DNA of 64,000 bases from positions 124,001 through 188,000 of the forward strand of contig JAEHOE010000004.1 of assembly GCA_016858145.1 (NCBI GenBank), read 5' to 3'. Numbering within the stretch: position 1 is the first letter of the stretch; each line of letters begins with the position of its first letter. The notes below the pieces were generated by a model that was not told the DNA's origin, searched no databases, and saw nothing but the letters and a program-made list of their open reading frames with translations. Origin of the DNA: Edaphochlamys debaryana (lineage: Eukaryota > Chlorophyta > Chlorophyceae > Chlamydomonadales). Below are positions 30,020 through 42,800 of this stretch, piece after piece. The position numbers were made by a program, and so were the translations under genes.

Positions 30020-33000
30020 TCAGTCCTCATCCGGCGCCTCCGCCCCCAGCTCCAGCAGCCGCACCCGCAGCCGGCCCCTGTTAGGGCCCCAACCGGGCTC
30101 CACCACCCTCAGCTGCTCCAGCGGGGGCAGCGGCTCCGCGGCACCGCCAGTGCTTCCGCCCGCCTCACCAGCCCCCGAGCTGCTCCGGTGCAGCAGCAGG
30201 CTCCCCGGGGCGTGCACCACGTCCTCCTCGTCCTCCTCCTCCTGCTGCCACTGCTGCGTGCTGGGGCGGGATCCGAGGATCGCATCCACGCTGGAGGCCA
30301 CATCGGGGCGCAGGAGCAGCCTGGCGGAATGGATGCATTGGGGGCCGGATGTGTGGGCAGGGCGGGGCGCGGATGTCACGTCATCCCGGCAACCAACTCG
30401 AGCCAGCGCATTGACATGTAAAGCTGCAACGTGAAACGGTGCCGTACCTGTCTCTGCGCAGAACCTCCACCATAGACCTGCAGCATAACACGGTGAGGGG
30501 CAGGGCTGGTAAGCTGTGTTGCATGCCAAGACCAAGGCCATGATATCCTAGCCTATGGAAGTGGTATCCTCCGAACTCATCACAGCTTCCTGCCAGGCCG
30601 CTTCCTGCCGCAACGGGGCTGGGCGGTGTTCGCGCATCCGTGTGGCACACAGCTTCTTCTTCGCACCTGAACACGGCTTTGCCGCGGCGCTCGGTCCGCG
30701 TCTTCACACCTCGGTTGCCCTGCACCGCCTTGGCGTCCCCCAGGATCACGGACTGCGAGACAGCGCGGAGAGGCAACAGGCATGCAGGGTCAGAGGGCCC
30801 AGAGACCAATGCCCCCACAGCCGAATCGTGCTGAAGGGGGCACCAACCGCCGCCCCAACCGCCGCCCCACCTGCATCCCCCCAACCAGGGGCACCAGCTC
30901 GTTGTTGGCCATGAGGGACCGCAGCCCCGTGCCGTGGGCAGTCGACACCAGCATCACACCGCGAGCCGCGATGGTGCGGGCGGCCGCAACCTCCTGGGGG
31001 CGAAGGGAGTAATGGAGAGGCTGAGCGTTGGGACATGCCATGTGGTGGCATGCGAACATCGCACTAGGTCCCGAGCAGTCCTCGGGCTCAGAGCGCGAGT
31101 CGGTGCGACCGCATCCCGAACACGAACTTGCGTCGCGTATATGATTCTCCGCTCGCAACGTAACAGTATAAACGGAGGCCCAGCAGCTTGTAGCATCGCG
31201 GCCTGGCCGTAAAAATCAAGGTTGTGCTTGGCTCTATGACACCGGCGCCCACCGATGGGGCTTAGCAGTTGCTCTTACCGCCGCGTTGGCGATCTCGTCC
31301 ACCACAATGACCTGCGGCCCGTGGTTCTGCACCGCCTCAATCATAGCCTCCGCCAGGCGGTGACGGGGGCCCACCATGAGACGCCGCGCGGAGCCGATGC
31401 AGGCGTGCGGGAGCGCGTCGCCGCCTGGGGTAAAGGAGGGGCGGGGCTGAAGAAGGGCAAAGAGGGCGAAGGCCCAAGCCAGCGCCCAGCCCCTGCACGC
31501 CACCTACCCGCGATCTCGTTGCTCGTGTCGACCACCACCACCCCCAGTCCCAGGCCGTCTGACAGGTGGGCCACGATGTCACGGAGGAGGGTGGTCTTCC
31601 CCGAGCCGGGGCGCCCCAGCAGAAGCAGGGACCTGGGGGAGAAGTGAGGAGAAAGCGAAGAGTTCAGCGTTGCAAGCACTGTCTTGGCGGGTACTGGCGC
31701 TCAACATGCCAGCAGCGCAACCTCTCATTAAGCTCACCCCGCCAGGTGCCGAGCCGTCTTGCGTTGAACCGCCTCTGTCCCTCCGGCCTCCGTGCCCGCC
31801 TGCGCCCACGCCCTCCCCCTTCCCGCCAGGTCTGCGAGCACGTCCGCCAGCGGCCCCGCCACCCCTGGCAGGTGGCGGCCCACGCGGTACGTCAGGCCGA
31901 TGACGCGGCCCGAGCGGGGATCGCGCATGGCCGAGACACTGGTGGGGAAGTTGGGGGACGGCGGGCGGCAAGGTCGAGGTAGGCTGCAAGCACATGTACG
32001 GCAGGGAAGCCGGGGAGCCGCAGCTGCACAAATGCCACTCGGGCCCGTGACCACACCCACCGGTGCAGCGTGCCGGGCGGGCAGCAGCGGTTGTCGCTGC
32101 CGAAGAGGGGCAAACTCGGGGGCGCGGGACCTGGGCGCAAGCAGATGGATGCAAGCTTAGGTCCAAGCACCTTGACGGGCGCCCAGCCGGCTGACAACCT
32201 CGCCTGTGCTCGGCCAGCCAAAGCAATGAGCCAATGACACCGACTTGGGTCCCACGCCGCCGCCCCAGCTGCCCGCCGCAACATGACCACCACATACCGT
32301 CAGCGACCTCTTCCCCGTAGTAAGGGGCACCGTCCTCGGCTGCCGTCGAGTCGTTGAGGGCGCGCACGTGGGTGGCCAGCTGCTCCAGCGCGGGACCTAT
32401 GGGCGCCTGGGCGGGGGCATTAGGGACGGCTTTTGCTCGACTAATGACGAGCGAGACGAGCGGAAGGCGGGTGCAGCTGCTCAGCACCGCATGTAGCCAG
32501 ACGCCTCCTCCTCCTCCTCGTGCCAATCCTATCGCGCAGCAGTAGCACCAGCAACAATTCCTCCCCATACAACACAGCACTGCCCACCCCACCTTGACCC
32601 CCTGCAGCGTGCGCTTGCTTCCGTCCGAGAAGGCCAGGCGCACGTCCCGGCCCGCGTCAGCCGCCAAGTCCACCAGCAGAGGTGGAGGGGCGGAGCGGCG
32701 GGAGCCGTCGGCGGCGTCAGCCGCTGATGCCGCCTCCGTCGGCGCCTCCGTTGCGCAGCGGCGGACCTCGTCCTGGAGCCTGCGGCACCGCGTGTGTTGT
32801 GGTCAGGCGAGGCGAGGCGCAGGGTTGAGGCGTCGTACCGGTTCGGCCCCGCACAGGTACCTTGCCCCTTGCACAGGGTGTATGGACCAGTACACGGTAC
32901 CCGCCGTCGGTACACTTCCACCCTGGCCCTCGCCCTCCCTTCCCCCCTCAGCACTCACCCGGTCGGCAGCAGCTCCAGGAAGCCCTCCAGGTCAGAGTCC

Positions 33001-34594
33001 CCAGCACCGCCCCTGCCTCCGCCGCCGGCCTCCACGTCAACCCCTGTGCCCGCCTCCACGGCTGCCTCCGCTTCCGACATTCTTGCGCCGGTGCCGGCCT
33101 CTGCCGCCGCCCTGGCATCTGCTGACGCCGGCGACGTTTCCACTTCCAGCGGCGCAGCCCTTGCGCGGCCGTCACTGCCGATGCTCAGCCGCAGCGGCCG
33201 GTCGAGCGGCACACGCGGCAGCAATGGGGCGGCGGGAGGCGGCCGCAGCGGCGGAGCTGGAATCTTCCGAACGCGCTTGCTCATGTGCGGAGGAGCCCAC
33301 AGGTGGATGCCCGTCACCACGGGCGGGACGGGCGCGAGGGCGTGGCCTGACGGGGCCGGCGGCCGCACCACGGGCGTCGCTGCCGACGGAAGCCCCACCG
33401 ACGCCGCTGCCGACAGCGGCGCGCCCAATGACGGCGACGAGGCGGATGGTTCTTGTGCCGCTGCTGACGGCGGCACGGCAGCTGAGGGCAAAGCGGCGGA
33501 TGACTCCTCGGCCGCGGTTGCCTTTGCGAGTGCCCTGTGGGCGGCTGAGGCGTCTCGGAGCTTGCGGAGCAGCGTGGCCCACTGCTCGCCCTGGAGTGGC
33601 CCGGGGGGCAGCAGCGCGGCAGCGGGCAGCGGAGCAGACGCCAATGACGGCGGTTCCGCGGGCTGCTTTGCTGGGGCCCTGTGGGAGAGGCGGGATGGAC
33701 TGAGGGCCAGAGACGCAGAGTCAGGCGCGGGAGTGGGGCTGCGGGCCAGAAGCCCCACGACCTGCCTACATGGGCCGTTGGGCACTCACTCGGTCGGCGG
33801 CGGCTGGGGAGCGCCCTCAGGCACTCTGACCTCCTTCTTGGCCTGCAGTGGCACGCGGCAATGAGGCTGTCAGGCCACACAGTGAGGGCCTGGGCGGGCA
33901 GCAGGAGGCACGAGCGTTAGTGCTTGTCCGGACGCACCTGAGGGCCCGCCTCCGCCGCAGCCGAGGGAGCGGAAGCGTCGCCGCATGGGCCGTCGCCAGC
34001 CCATACGGCCAGACGGCCGGCCTCTTTCAACTGCATGTCAGTTGCCAGGCCCGATTTGCTGAGTCGAACCAGGAAGCACCTCTTGTTGCGCCGCTCCCAA
34101 AACTTCAGCGTGTAGCTGCTTGGCTCCTTGCCCCCTGGCCCAAGGGCCCTGACCTCGACGGGCGTCCTGATGGTAGCTTTAGGAAAAGCAGACCGAAGCA
34201 CGCCTTGTGTGGCCTCATGGAGCTGTCTGGTGGTATGGACGTAATCTAGCTCCCCCAAGCGCTCGTGCCCTGGACCGAGGTTGACGTCGAGCGGGGCCAG
34301 CGTCACCACCCCCGGCTCCCGCTGTGCGCTGGCGCTAGCTGCGCTGAAACCCGCCGCGAGGCACGGCGCGGGGAATGCACGGGCGTGCCACAGATGTGCT
34401 GCAAAGGGGCTGGGCGGGGCGGTCCTGCGAAGGCGCCCGGAGGCCTCGGCGGGGGCCGGGAGCTGGGAGGTCGCGTGCGGAACCGCGCTTTTGGTCGCAG
34501 AACCGCCAGACGCGATTCTGGCCAGACGCTGTAGCAGCGACGGTACATCTGCATCGCACCGGCTGGCGCGCACGAAGCCTAGAAGGGCTAGCAT
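30020..34594 (-). CDS. Ycf45/SPD1-like AAA ATPase, copy A (B3-like N-terminal module)
   Basis: Thirteen exons (minus): 34594-33938, 33842-33790, 33678-32959, 32779-32593, 32406-32298, 32130-32061, 31938-31738, 31632-31508, 31424-31279, 30993-30871, 30752-30667, 30477-30448, 30320-30020; 935 residues, in frame. The N-terminus MLALLGFVRASRCDADVPSL fits a transit peptide. Next come one B3-like module (VVTLAPLDVNLGPGHERLGE...CFLVRLSKSGLATDMQL), a Pro/Ala linker, then the family core: [52 protein letters not shown], Walker [30 protein letters not shown], Walker [34 protein letters not shown] and [16 protein letters not shown], with an acidic C-terminus. Order and motifs match land-plant SPD1 (SEEDLING PLASTID DEVELOPMENT 1) and cyanobacterial/plastid Ycf45. 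Plastid ATP hydrolysis is likely; the substrate is unknown. Confidence 0.85.
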
Positions 34595-34829
34595 GGGCAA
34601 TTCGCGCTTCCACAGCAGCGAGCTGCTGGCGTTATGGTGCGCTTATACTGCATACATCAGTAGATGTGGAGCAAAGGCCAGGTTGCCTCGCTGCCGGGCG
34701 CGTGAAGAGTTATGGTTGGCTGTCGCAGCAAGTTGGGCGGTCTCACAAGCTTGGTCGCCATGTGCGAGCCATTGTAACTTACATGGAGGCAGGATGTACT
34801 TGTGTCGCTACTTCTGCGCCCTGGGAGTC

Positions 34830-35035
34830 TGCATGGTCGCATGCGTGCCGACCCATGCGTGCCGAACCCTGGACGGCCCAACACAAACCCCCGCCACCCC
34901 TTAACCAGGGTTGCCGATCCCTCCAGGGTGTCTGTCCCTCCTCAGGACAGGGAAAAGGGCTGAGCCCCAAACCCCGCGAGGCCGGTATGGACGGCCCAAC
35001 ACAAACCCCCGCCCCGAGCCGGTCCCGGAGTCACC
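34830..35035. repeat. Dispersed repeat, related to the right end of the window
   Basis: ACGGCCCAACACAAACCCCC occurs twice (about 34876 and 34990). Between them, GACAGGGAAAAGGGCTGAGC and CCCAAACCCCGCGAGGCCGG match, in reverse complement, the stretch near 63796-63835. The GGCACGCATG-type repeats next to it also have counterparts near 63745-63770. It is probably a degenerate mobile or satellite-like element. Confidence 0.5.
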
Positions 35036-35059
35036 TCTAAATACCTAGCTTATGGATGG

Positions 35060-35064
35060 TTACA
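35060..35064 (-). terminator. Possible TGTAA poly(A) signal of ATPase copy B
   Basis: The minus strand reads TGTAA here, 243 bases downstream of the stop at 35307. TGTAA is the usual poly(A) signal in volvocalean green algae. A five-base match is weak evidence on its own. Confidence 0.25.
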
Positions 35065-35220
35065 TCGAGCTCAGTCCTCGAGGTCCGTCGGCCCACAGTC
35101 CCCAGGCCTGCCAGCCGTACCAGGCTAGCCCTGACCCCAACGGGAAAGCACACGCCCCACCGGGGCGGGAGTGCTGCATGCATGCATAGCTCCAAGCGGC
35201 TCCACCACCCCGCATGCACA

Positions 35221-35262
35221 GCTGCTGCTGCTGCTGCTGCGGCGGCGGCGGCGGCTGCTGCG
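35221..35262. repeat. CTG/CGG triplet microsatellite
   Basis: Six CTG units are followed by about five CGG units and two more CTG units. It lies in the 3' flank of copy B, outside coding sequence. Confidence 0.9.
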
Positions 35263-35306
35263 GGGTGCTTGGCCATCTCCACTGGGCGGCCCTGACCCAC
35301 CCCACC

Positions 35307-38300
35307 TCACTCCTCCTCCTCCGACGCCTCGGCCCCCAGCTCCAGCAGCCTCACCCGCAGCCGCCCCCTGCTGGGGCCCGAGCCCCCGCCAACCACCTCC
35401 TCCTCGCCCTCCTCTGACATGCCCTCGTCCGGCTCCGTCCACCTCAGCTGCTCCAGTGGGGGCAGCGGCTCCGCGGCACCGCCAGCGCTCCCGCCCGCCT
35501 TGTCAGCCACTGGGCTGCTCCGGTGCAGCAGCAGGCTGCCTGGCGCGTGCACCACATCCTCGTCGTCCTCCTCCTCCTGCTGCCACTGCTGCGTGCTGGG
35601 GCGGGATCCGAGGATGGCGTCCACACTGGAGGCCACATCGGGGCGCAGGAGCAGCCTGAGGAGGTACGGTAGAGGCATGTATGGGGACCGGGCGGGCAAA
35701 TGGATGATATGCATGTACGTATGCGTTGCGAGGGCGTGTAAAGGACCCACCTAGCGACAATGGCCTATGAGGTCGTAACCCGGCAAAGAGCGTACCTGCC
35801 GCTACCCAGGACCTCCACCGTCGACCTGCAGATCCCAAGCAGCACGGCACGAGCGGCGGGCAAGCTCGTTGACGATAAGGACGCATCAACACAGAAAATA
35901 GACGCGTTGCGTACGCTTGCCCTGACCCGAACTGCACCTGAACACCGGCTTGCCGCTGCGCTCTGTTCGCGTCTTGGACCCATTGTTGGTCTCCTCGGCC
36001 TTGGCGTCAAGAATCAAGGACTGGGAGGGAAGTCAGCAGAGAGGGGACACAGAGGATCGGCTTGGCACTCGTATGGCCCCACCATTAGTCCTCCATTAGC
36101 CCTCCTTCACGCCGCCCCACCTGCAGCCCCCCGACCAGGGGCACGAGCTCATTGTTTGCCATGAGGGACCGCAGCCCCGTGCCGTGGGCGGTCGCCACCA
36201 GCATCACGCCGCGAGCCGCAATGGTGCGAGCGGCCGCCACCTCCTGCGGGGGTGTGGGGCATCAAAGCAGCTGATGGGAGGAGAACTGCAGGGGATGATG
36301 ACGAGCAACCTCAGCCCCTTTCTGTCTTGCTCACCGCCGCGTTTGCGATCTCGTCCACCACAATGACCTGCAGCCCGTGGTTCTGCACCGCCTCAATCAT
36401 GCCTCCGCCAGGCGGTGGCGGGGGCCCACCATGAGACGCCGCGCGGAGCCGATGCAGGCGTGCGGGAGCGCGTCGCCGCCTGGGGTAAAGGAGGGGCGGG
36501 GCTGAAGAAGGGCAAAGAGGGCGAAGGCCCAAGCCAGCGCCCAGCCCCTGCACGCCACCTACCCGCGATCTCGTTGCTCGTGTCGACCACCACCCCCCCC
36601 CAGGCCCAGGCCGTCTGAGAGGTGCGCGGCGATGTCACGGAGGAGGGTGGTCTTCCCCGAGCCGGGGCGCCCCAGCAGCAGCAGGGACCTGGGGGAGAAG
36701 TGGTGAGGTACAGCAGAAGTCAGACCGCGCCAGCTTCACAACGACTGTCAGGCGCCCGCGCCCCATGCTTACCCTGCCAGGTGCCGAGCCGTCGTGCTCT
36801 GGGGGGTCCCTCGTCTTGCCTCCGTGCCACCTCTCCTCCACGCCCTTCCCCTTCCCGCCAGGTCTGCGAGCACGTCCGCCAGCGGCCCCGCCACCCCCGG
36901 CAGGTGGCGGCCCACGCGGTACGTCAGGCCGATGACGCGGCCCGAGCGGGGATCGCGCAGGGCCGAGACACTGGGGATCGAAAGGGAACAAAACGGGTCG
37001 TACACGAGACTGGTCCCAGGCATGAAACATGCCGTGCGTGGGCGTCAGGACGGTACCAATGCATGCATCCCCACGGGGCACATCATCCACACTAACCGGT
37101 GCAGGGTGCCGGGCGGGCAGCAGCGGTTGTCGAGGCCAAAGAGGGGCGGGCTTGACGGCGCGGGACCTGGGGGCAAGCACGTTGGTGCAGGGCTCAGAAG
37201 GGAGAGGCATTTGCGGTGCTTCAGCAAGCAATGTGCCAGCAGGAGGCACGGAGCTACAGGGCTCAACACAGCTCACCCTCGCTTTGCCAGCCGTCCTCAT
37301 CCACGGACGCCGACTGCGTCCCCAGGCTGTCGCCCCAGCTCCCCTTCCCAGCACGGCTGCCCGCAGCGCCCTCGTCCCCCAGGTACGATGCGCCGGCTTC
37401 CGATGCCGATGCCTCCGCCAGGGCTTGCACGTGGGTGGCCAGTTGCTCCAGGGCGCGTCCCATGGGCACCTGTACGGCGGGGTACCGGTAGGAAGCATGA
37501 CTCAGGCCCAGGAGCCAGCTTTCCGTTCAGCTGTCCCAACCCAGATCCCAGTCCCACCTTGACCCCCTGCAGCGTGCGCTTGCTTCCGTCCGAGAAGGCC
37601 AGGCGCACGTCCCGGCCCGCGTCCACCCACAGGTCCACCAGCAGAGGCGGCGGGGCGGACCGGTCAGACCCGTCCGCGTCAGCCTCAGCAAGCCTTCGCA
37701 TGGCGCAGCGGCAGACCGCGTTCCTTGTCCTGCATGGCCAAGGCGAGGAGCGGTGTGTGGCTTGGGCAAGGGCAGCAGAGCGCAGCAAGGTAGGAGGCCA
37801 GGTAGGAACCAACAATGAAGTCGATAACTGCATGCCGTGCCTGGCACGTCCGTCGCCCCCCCTGCCCCCGTCGGCGCTCACTCAGGCGGCAGCAGCTGCA
37901 GGAAGCGGTCCAGTTCTGCGTCACCGCTGTCGCCGCCACTCACGCCGGCACCGTTTGACTCTGTGTCCGACTCCGGCAACGTTTCCTGCTCCAGAGGCGC
38001 AGCCAGCCCGCGGCCTCCGCGGCCAAATCTGAGCCGCAGCGTCCAGTCAAGCGGCACCCGCGGCAGCGCCGGAGACTCCGTTGCTTCAAAGGCAGCTGGT
38101 GGCGGCAGCAGCTCTGGGGGGTTATAAGTCCCTTGAGTGCCGTCGCCGTCATTGAACAGGGGAGCTCGCGCACGCCTGCTGAACACAGCAGCTTGTGGCT
38201 CGACCCGAGCGGCCGCTGGTGGTGGCACGCGGGCGGGAGGCGGACCGGTGGGAGCCCTGTTGGCGGCATTAGCAACGGGCAGCGATGTCCAGGATATCGG

Positions 38301-39188
38301 TGAGGCCAGAGGTAGGGTGGGCAGGGCGGTGCAGGGCAGGAACGGGACAGGCAGGAGAGCTGTCTTGTTGACTACTTACTTGGGCTGCGGCTCCTGAGCG
38401 CTGCAGGCGGTGCCCCCTACCTGCAACCGGGTTGTGACCTGTCAACAACATGATTACTGGTTCTGGCAGGAGCAGGTGCGCGGCCCTCACACCTCAGCAG
38501 AAGAATCTGGGACAGCGTTGGTCCTCACACTGGACGTGTCACCGTTGCCGGCCCAGACGCCAACCCTTGCAAACTCTTCATTCAGGTTCGTTTCCGCCAA
38601 CAAGCTCTTCTTGAGCCGAGACAAGTAGTAATCACCGCTGCGTGTCTCGCAAAAGACGACAGTGTACTGCTGTACCTCCAGCTGGCTACCGGGCTTGAGT
38701 GTCTGGACTTCCACAGACTGTCCACTCGCCGCGTTTGGGAAGGCAGCGCGTAGCGTCCCGGGTTCTATGTCCCTCAGAAGTTTGAGATGGTTGAGCTCAA
38801 GCTCCCCCAGGTACTTGTGGCCGAGGCCGAGCTTCACGCTGGGGGGCGCCAGCGTCACTACCCGCCGGCCCTGTGCAAGGCTGCCGACATTTGCTGTTCC
38901 CGAAGCCACAGCGACGGAGGCAGCAGAAGGCTGAAGCCGCTCCTTGTGTGGTGCAGCTGAGGGGCTGGGAGCGATCCCGTGCTGGCGCCGCGGGGGTTGG
39001 GGCGTCCGGCGCCGCTGGGAGGGGGCGGCCAGCCTCGCATGGAGCGCAGAGCCAGGGCCGCTCAACAGCGAGCCCCGAACGGCCATGCTCGCCAGCCGCG
39101 GTGGCGGCCGCAAACATGGAGCTGCATAGCACCGAGTAGCGCCCGTGGTCCTGGCGCTGCTGGCCAGGCAGCCTCCGAGTGCTAGCAT
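35307..39188 (-). CDS. Ycf45/SPD1-like AAA ATPase, copy B (core altered by two frameshifts)
   Basis: Exons (minus): 39188-38491, 38400-38380 (21 bp), 38256-37882, 37729-37558, 37469-37277, 37166-37097, 36970-36773, 36688-36563, 36479-36335, 36243-36121, 36020-35938, 35825-35796, 35655-35307; 860 residues with no stop. It has a transit-like start (MLALGGCLASSARTTGATRC), a B3-like module (VVTLAPPSVKLGLGHKYLGE...YYLSRLKKSLLAETNL), the linker and core as in copy A. Walker A is kept. However, exon 8 has one extra base (126 versus 125 nt) in a nine-C run (36593-36601), and exon 9 lacks one (145 versus 146 nt) near 36400. Between them about 38 residues, including the DTSNE and HACIGSARR motifs, are replaced by an unrelated Gly/Arg-rich reading; Walker B returns afterwards. 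The product is probably inactive, or the assembly has two errors. Confidence 0.75.
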
Positions 39189-39848
39189 GGCGGTTGCAAC
39201 AGCTCTTTGGAAGCCTTAACACACGCGGACAGGCCATAGCAATAAACATGGGTAAGGCCATCACGACCATATTGGGCAGCGACTTGGCCGGGAATTCACG
39301 GCCAGCTTCCCGCGCAAACGTTTTAGGCTGGCCGTCGGGGCGCTCCAGTCGTGTGTATGTGTGTGTAGTGTGATCACACAAGACAGTGGTATGTTGTCGC
39401 GACCAGCATAGTTATTAAGCAGGGGCGTGTCTGCACGCGTGCCGACCTCCTCGCCTCCCACCAACCCGGGCAGACCCGGCCCATCGACAGCATCACCCTC
39501 CCGCCCACCCCCGGCCTCCCGGTTGACAGGCGACAACAACAATCTTCCCTTTCGCCACGAGTTTCAATCTTTCCCTTCCCTTTCCCAGCCTTTCCCTTCC
39601 CAATCTTTCCCTTCCCGACCAGAGCCAACGGACACGTATCCGGCCACCTGACGTGCAATGCATGCACAGACCTTGCCTCCCCTGGACGCTATTGATGCTG
39701 CACGGCAACATCCTGCCTGACGCTTCGCCTCCACCCCTCTACTGGTGGACCTGCAATTGGGGCCCTGCGACCCAGACCTCCAGACCGCCAGGCTAGCACT
39801 AGGGCAAGAAAAAGCCCCTGCGACCCCGACCCGCCCCACTCCACGACC
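39189..39848. other. Intergenic stretch between ATPase copies B and C
   Basis: About 660 bases with the presumed promoter of copy B and the 3' flank of copy C. It includes a pyrimidine minisatellite (39566-39620) and a GTGTGTATGTGTGTGTAG stretch near 39352. No gene is seen. Confidence 0.4.
39566..39620. repeat. Pyrimidine-rich minisatellite
   Basis: Variants of AATCTTTCCCTTCCC and CCTTTCCCAG repeat about four times on plus. It is non-coding and of no evident function. Confidence 0.7.
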
Positions 39849-42800
39849 TCAATCCTCCTCCTCCTCCTCCGGCGCCTCCGCCCCCAGCTCAAGCAGCCGC
39901 ACCCGGAGCTGCTCCCGTCCGGCGCCCGAGCCGCTCCCCTGCGCGTGCTCCTCGCCTCCCTCTGAGCCATCCTCCCCTGGCTCCGTCCACCTCAGCTGCT
40001 CTGCCATGCAAAGCAGCTCCTTGTCGTGAGCCTTGTCGCCGTCATCGTCAACCTCGGCTTCCGGGTACAGCAGGTGCACCAGGTCGCCGGGGGTTCGCAG
40101 GTCGTCACCACCGCCCGACGGCTGCTGCCACTGCTGGCTCTTGGGGCTTAGCCCGAGGATCTCGTCCACGCTGGAGGCCACATCGGGGCGCAGGAGCAGC
40201 CTGCGAGGACGCATGCGGGCAGGGCAGGGCACATGGGGCTGACGGCAGATGAGAGTCACAGCAGAGCGCGCGGGGCCACGCTACTGAGGTCAGCTAGGTG
40301 TCCTGGTGGCAGAAGGGGAGCCGGCTAAAACATCATGTCATGCCCACCTGCCGTCACCCAAGACCTCCACCATGGTCCTGCAACCAGAAGGAAAGGGAGC
40401 GTACCGGTACGGGAATCGGAGTGTTGCGGGCTCGATCATAATCTCCGGCTAGACGCCGCCTACGTGCCTCACGCACCTGAACACGGGCTGCCCTCGGCGC
40501 TCTGTCCGCGTCTTGGACCCGTTGTTAGTCTCCCCGGCCTTGGCGTCCCCCAGGACCACGGACTGCGGGGAACCACCGGGGAGGACGAGCACGTACGGGA
40601 CACGCTTGGTTGTACTCATCTGCCCCTCCTTATGCCCGCTGACCCCTCTTCCCTGGGTCTGGTGAACGCCAGAAACGCTATGGCCCCTGCTGCGTGGTCC
40701 CTGCTGCGCCTCCAACTGGCCCCTAGCCCCTCGTCCGCCATGGGCCTCGATGACACGGCCTCTGACCCCCTACCTGCAGGCCCCCGATGAGGCTGTTGAG
40801 CTGGTTGTTGGCCATGAGGGACCGAAGGCTTGTGCCGTGCGCAGTCGCCACGAGCATCACGCCGCGAGTCGAAATGGTGTGCGCGGCCGCCACCTCCTGA
40901 GGGCGACGGGAGGAGGAGTGGAGGGAACAGCAGGTGATGCTGATGCCCTGCATGCAGATCCTCCGTTCATGCACGGCGCTCACCGCCGCGTTGGCGATCT
41001 CGTCCACCACAATGACCTGCGGCCCGTGGTTCTGCACCGCCTCAATCATAGCCTCCGCCAGGCGGTGGCGGGGGCCCACCATGAGACGCCGCGCGGAGCC
41101 GATGCAGGCGTGCGGGAGCGCGTCGCCGCCTGGGGTAAAGGAGGGGCGGGGCTGAAGAAGGGCAAAGAGGGCGAAGGCCCAAGCCAGCGCCCAGCCCCTG
41201 CACGCCACCCACCCGCGATCTCGTTGCTCGTGTCGACCACCACCACCCCCAGGCCCAGGCCGTCCGAGAGGTGCGCGGCGATGTCACGGAGGAGGGTGGT
41301 CTTCCCCGAGCCGGGGCGCCCCAGCAGCAGCAGGGACCTGGGGCCGTGGGGGAGAGGCACCGTGGGACAGACAGTTGTGGACGGGTACTGCATCACTGGT
41401 TGTGTGACTGCAAGAGACTATCGGCAAGTGGAGGGTCAGGCACACAGAGCTCAGGTAGCTTTGTCATACCCTCTCTAGTGTTGAGGGGCACCCGCGCTCC
41501 ATGCGTACCCTGCCAGGTACCGAGCTTTCTGGCCGTCTTCTTGGGCCATCCTCCCTCGTCCTAACTTAGTCTTCGCCTTGTACCACGCCCTCCCCCTTCC
41601 CGCCAGGTCTGCGAGCACGTCCGCCAGCGGCCCCGCCACCCCCGGCAGGTGGCGGCCCACGCGGTACGTCAGGCCGATGACGCGGCCCGAGCGGGGATCG
41701 CGCAGGGCTGAGACACTAGTGGGGATGACAGGAGACAACAGGGGTAAGGGTGGGGCGTTCATTCTGTTACTTTCGGGTCACACGATGCAAGGTGATGCAC
41801 CGGCGCGGGCGGCCCTGACGACGGGGCCCGTGCTCCAAGATCGTGCATGAGATCGGTGGGCGGCACGGCGGTACCAACGCATGCATCTTCACGGCTCAAG
41901 CAGCCACACCCACCGGTGCAGCGTGCCGGGCGGGCAGCAGCGGTTGTCGAGGCCAAAGAGGGGTAGGCTCGGGGGTGCGGGCCCTTCTGGCCCATCATCA
42001 GCGCTCTCCCAAGAGTCCCCCTCCCCTCCTGACGCCGCCTCAGTGCCAGTGCCGCTGTCCTGGCTGCGCCTGCGCCCGCCCCTGCGTGCGCTCCCTCCTC
42101 CGGACTGCGACCCCGCCACCATCGCGCCCCCTGCGGCTGACGCGTCTCCCAGGGCGTGCACGTGGGCTGCCAGCTGCTCCAGGGCGCGTCCCATGGGCAC
42201 CTGTACCGTACGGCAGGGGACACAAGCCGTGCAGGACACTCAGGCTCAACCCAAGCGTGCCGATCTCTCGCAGTCCTGCCCTAGCCCACGGCATGTGCAC
42301 AAAGCTTACACGGCCGTACAATCAAGCTCAGTCCAAGCGTGCACGCCCCTCGTAGTCTTGGGATCCCGCCTCACCTTGACCCCTTCCAGTGTGCGCTTGC
42401 TTCCGTCCGAGAAGGCCAGGCGCACGTCCCGGCCCGCGTCAGCCGCCAAGTCCACCAGCAGGGGTGGAGGGGCGGAGCGCCGGGAGCCGTCCGCATTAGA
42501 CTCCGCGAGCCGGGCGGCGGCGCAGCGGCGGACCGCGCTCCTTGACCTATGCACATGCGCAAGGCGTTTGGTGTGTGGCTTGGGCGAGGGCGACGCAGCA
42601 ACGCGCAGCAAGGTAGGAGGGCGGGTAACAACCAACAAGACTGCACGCGGACCCTGGCACTTCCCTCGCCGCCCCTTGCCCCCATCGGCACTCACTCGGG
42701 CGGCAGCAGCTGCAGGAAGTCCTCCAGCTCCACATCTGCAGCGGCCTGCAGCCCAGGCACATGTGGAGGCAGTCAAGCAAGGCCAGACCCGAGCAAGCCG

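Larger units (their letters stand above)
34595..35306. other. Intergenic stretch between ATPase copies A and B
   Basis: About 710 bases holding the promoter of copy A and the 3' flank of copy B (both minus). It contains a dispersed repeat (34830-35035), a CTG/CGG microsatellite (35221-35262) and a TTACA at 35060-35064. No gene is seen. Confidence 0.4.

Noticed and set aside
35171..35659. Plus-strand frame with Pro-rich translation over the last exon of ATPase copy B
   Set aside because: Complement of an acidic, Gly-rich coding exon; no splice or start support.
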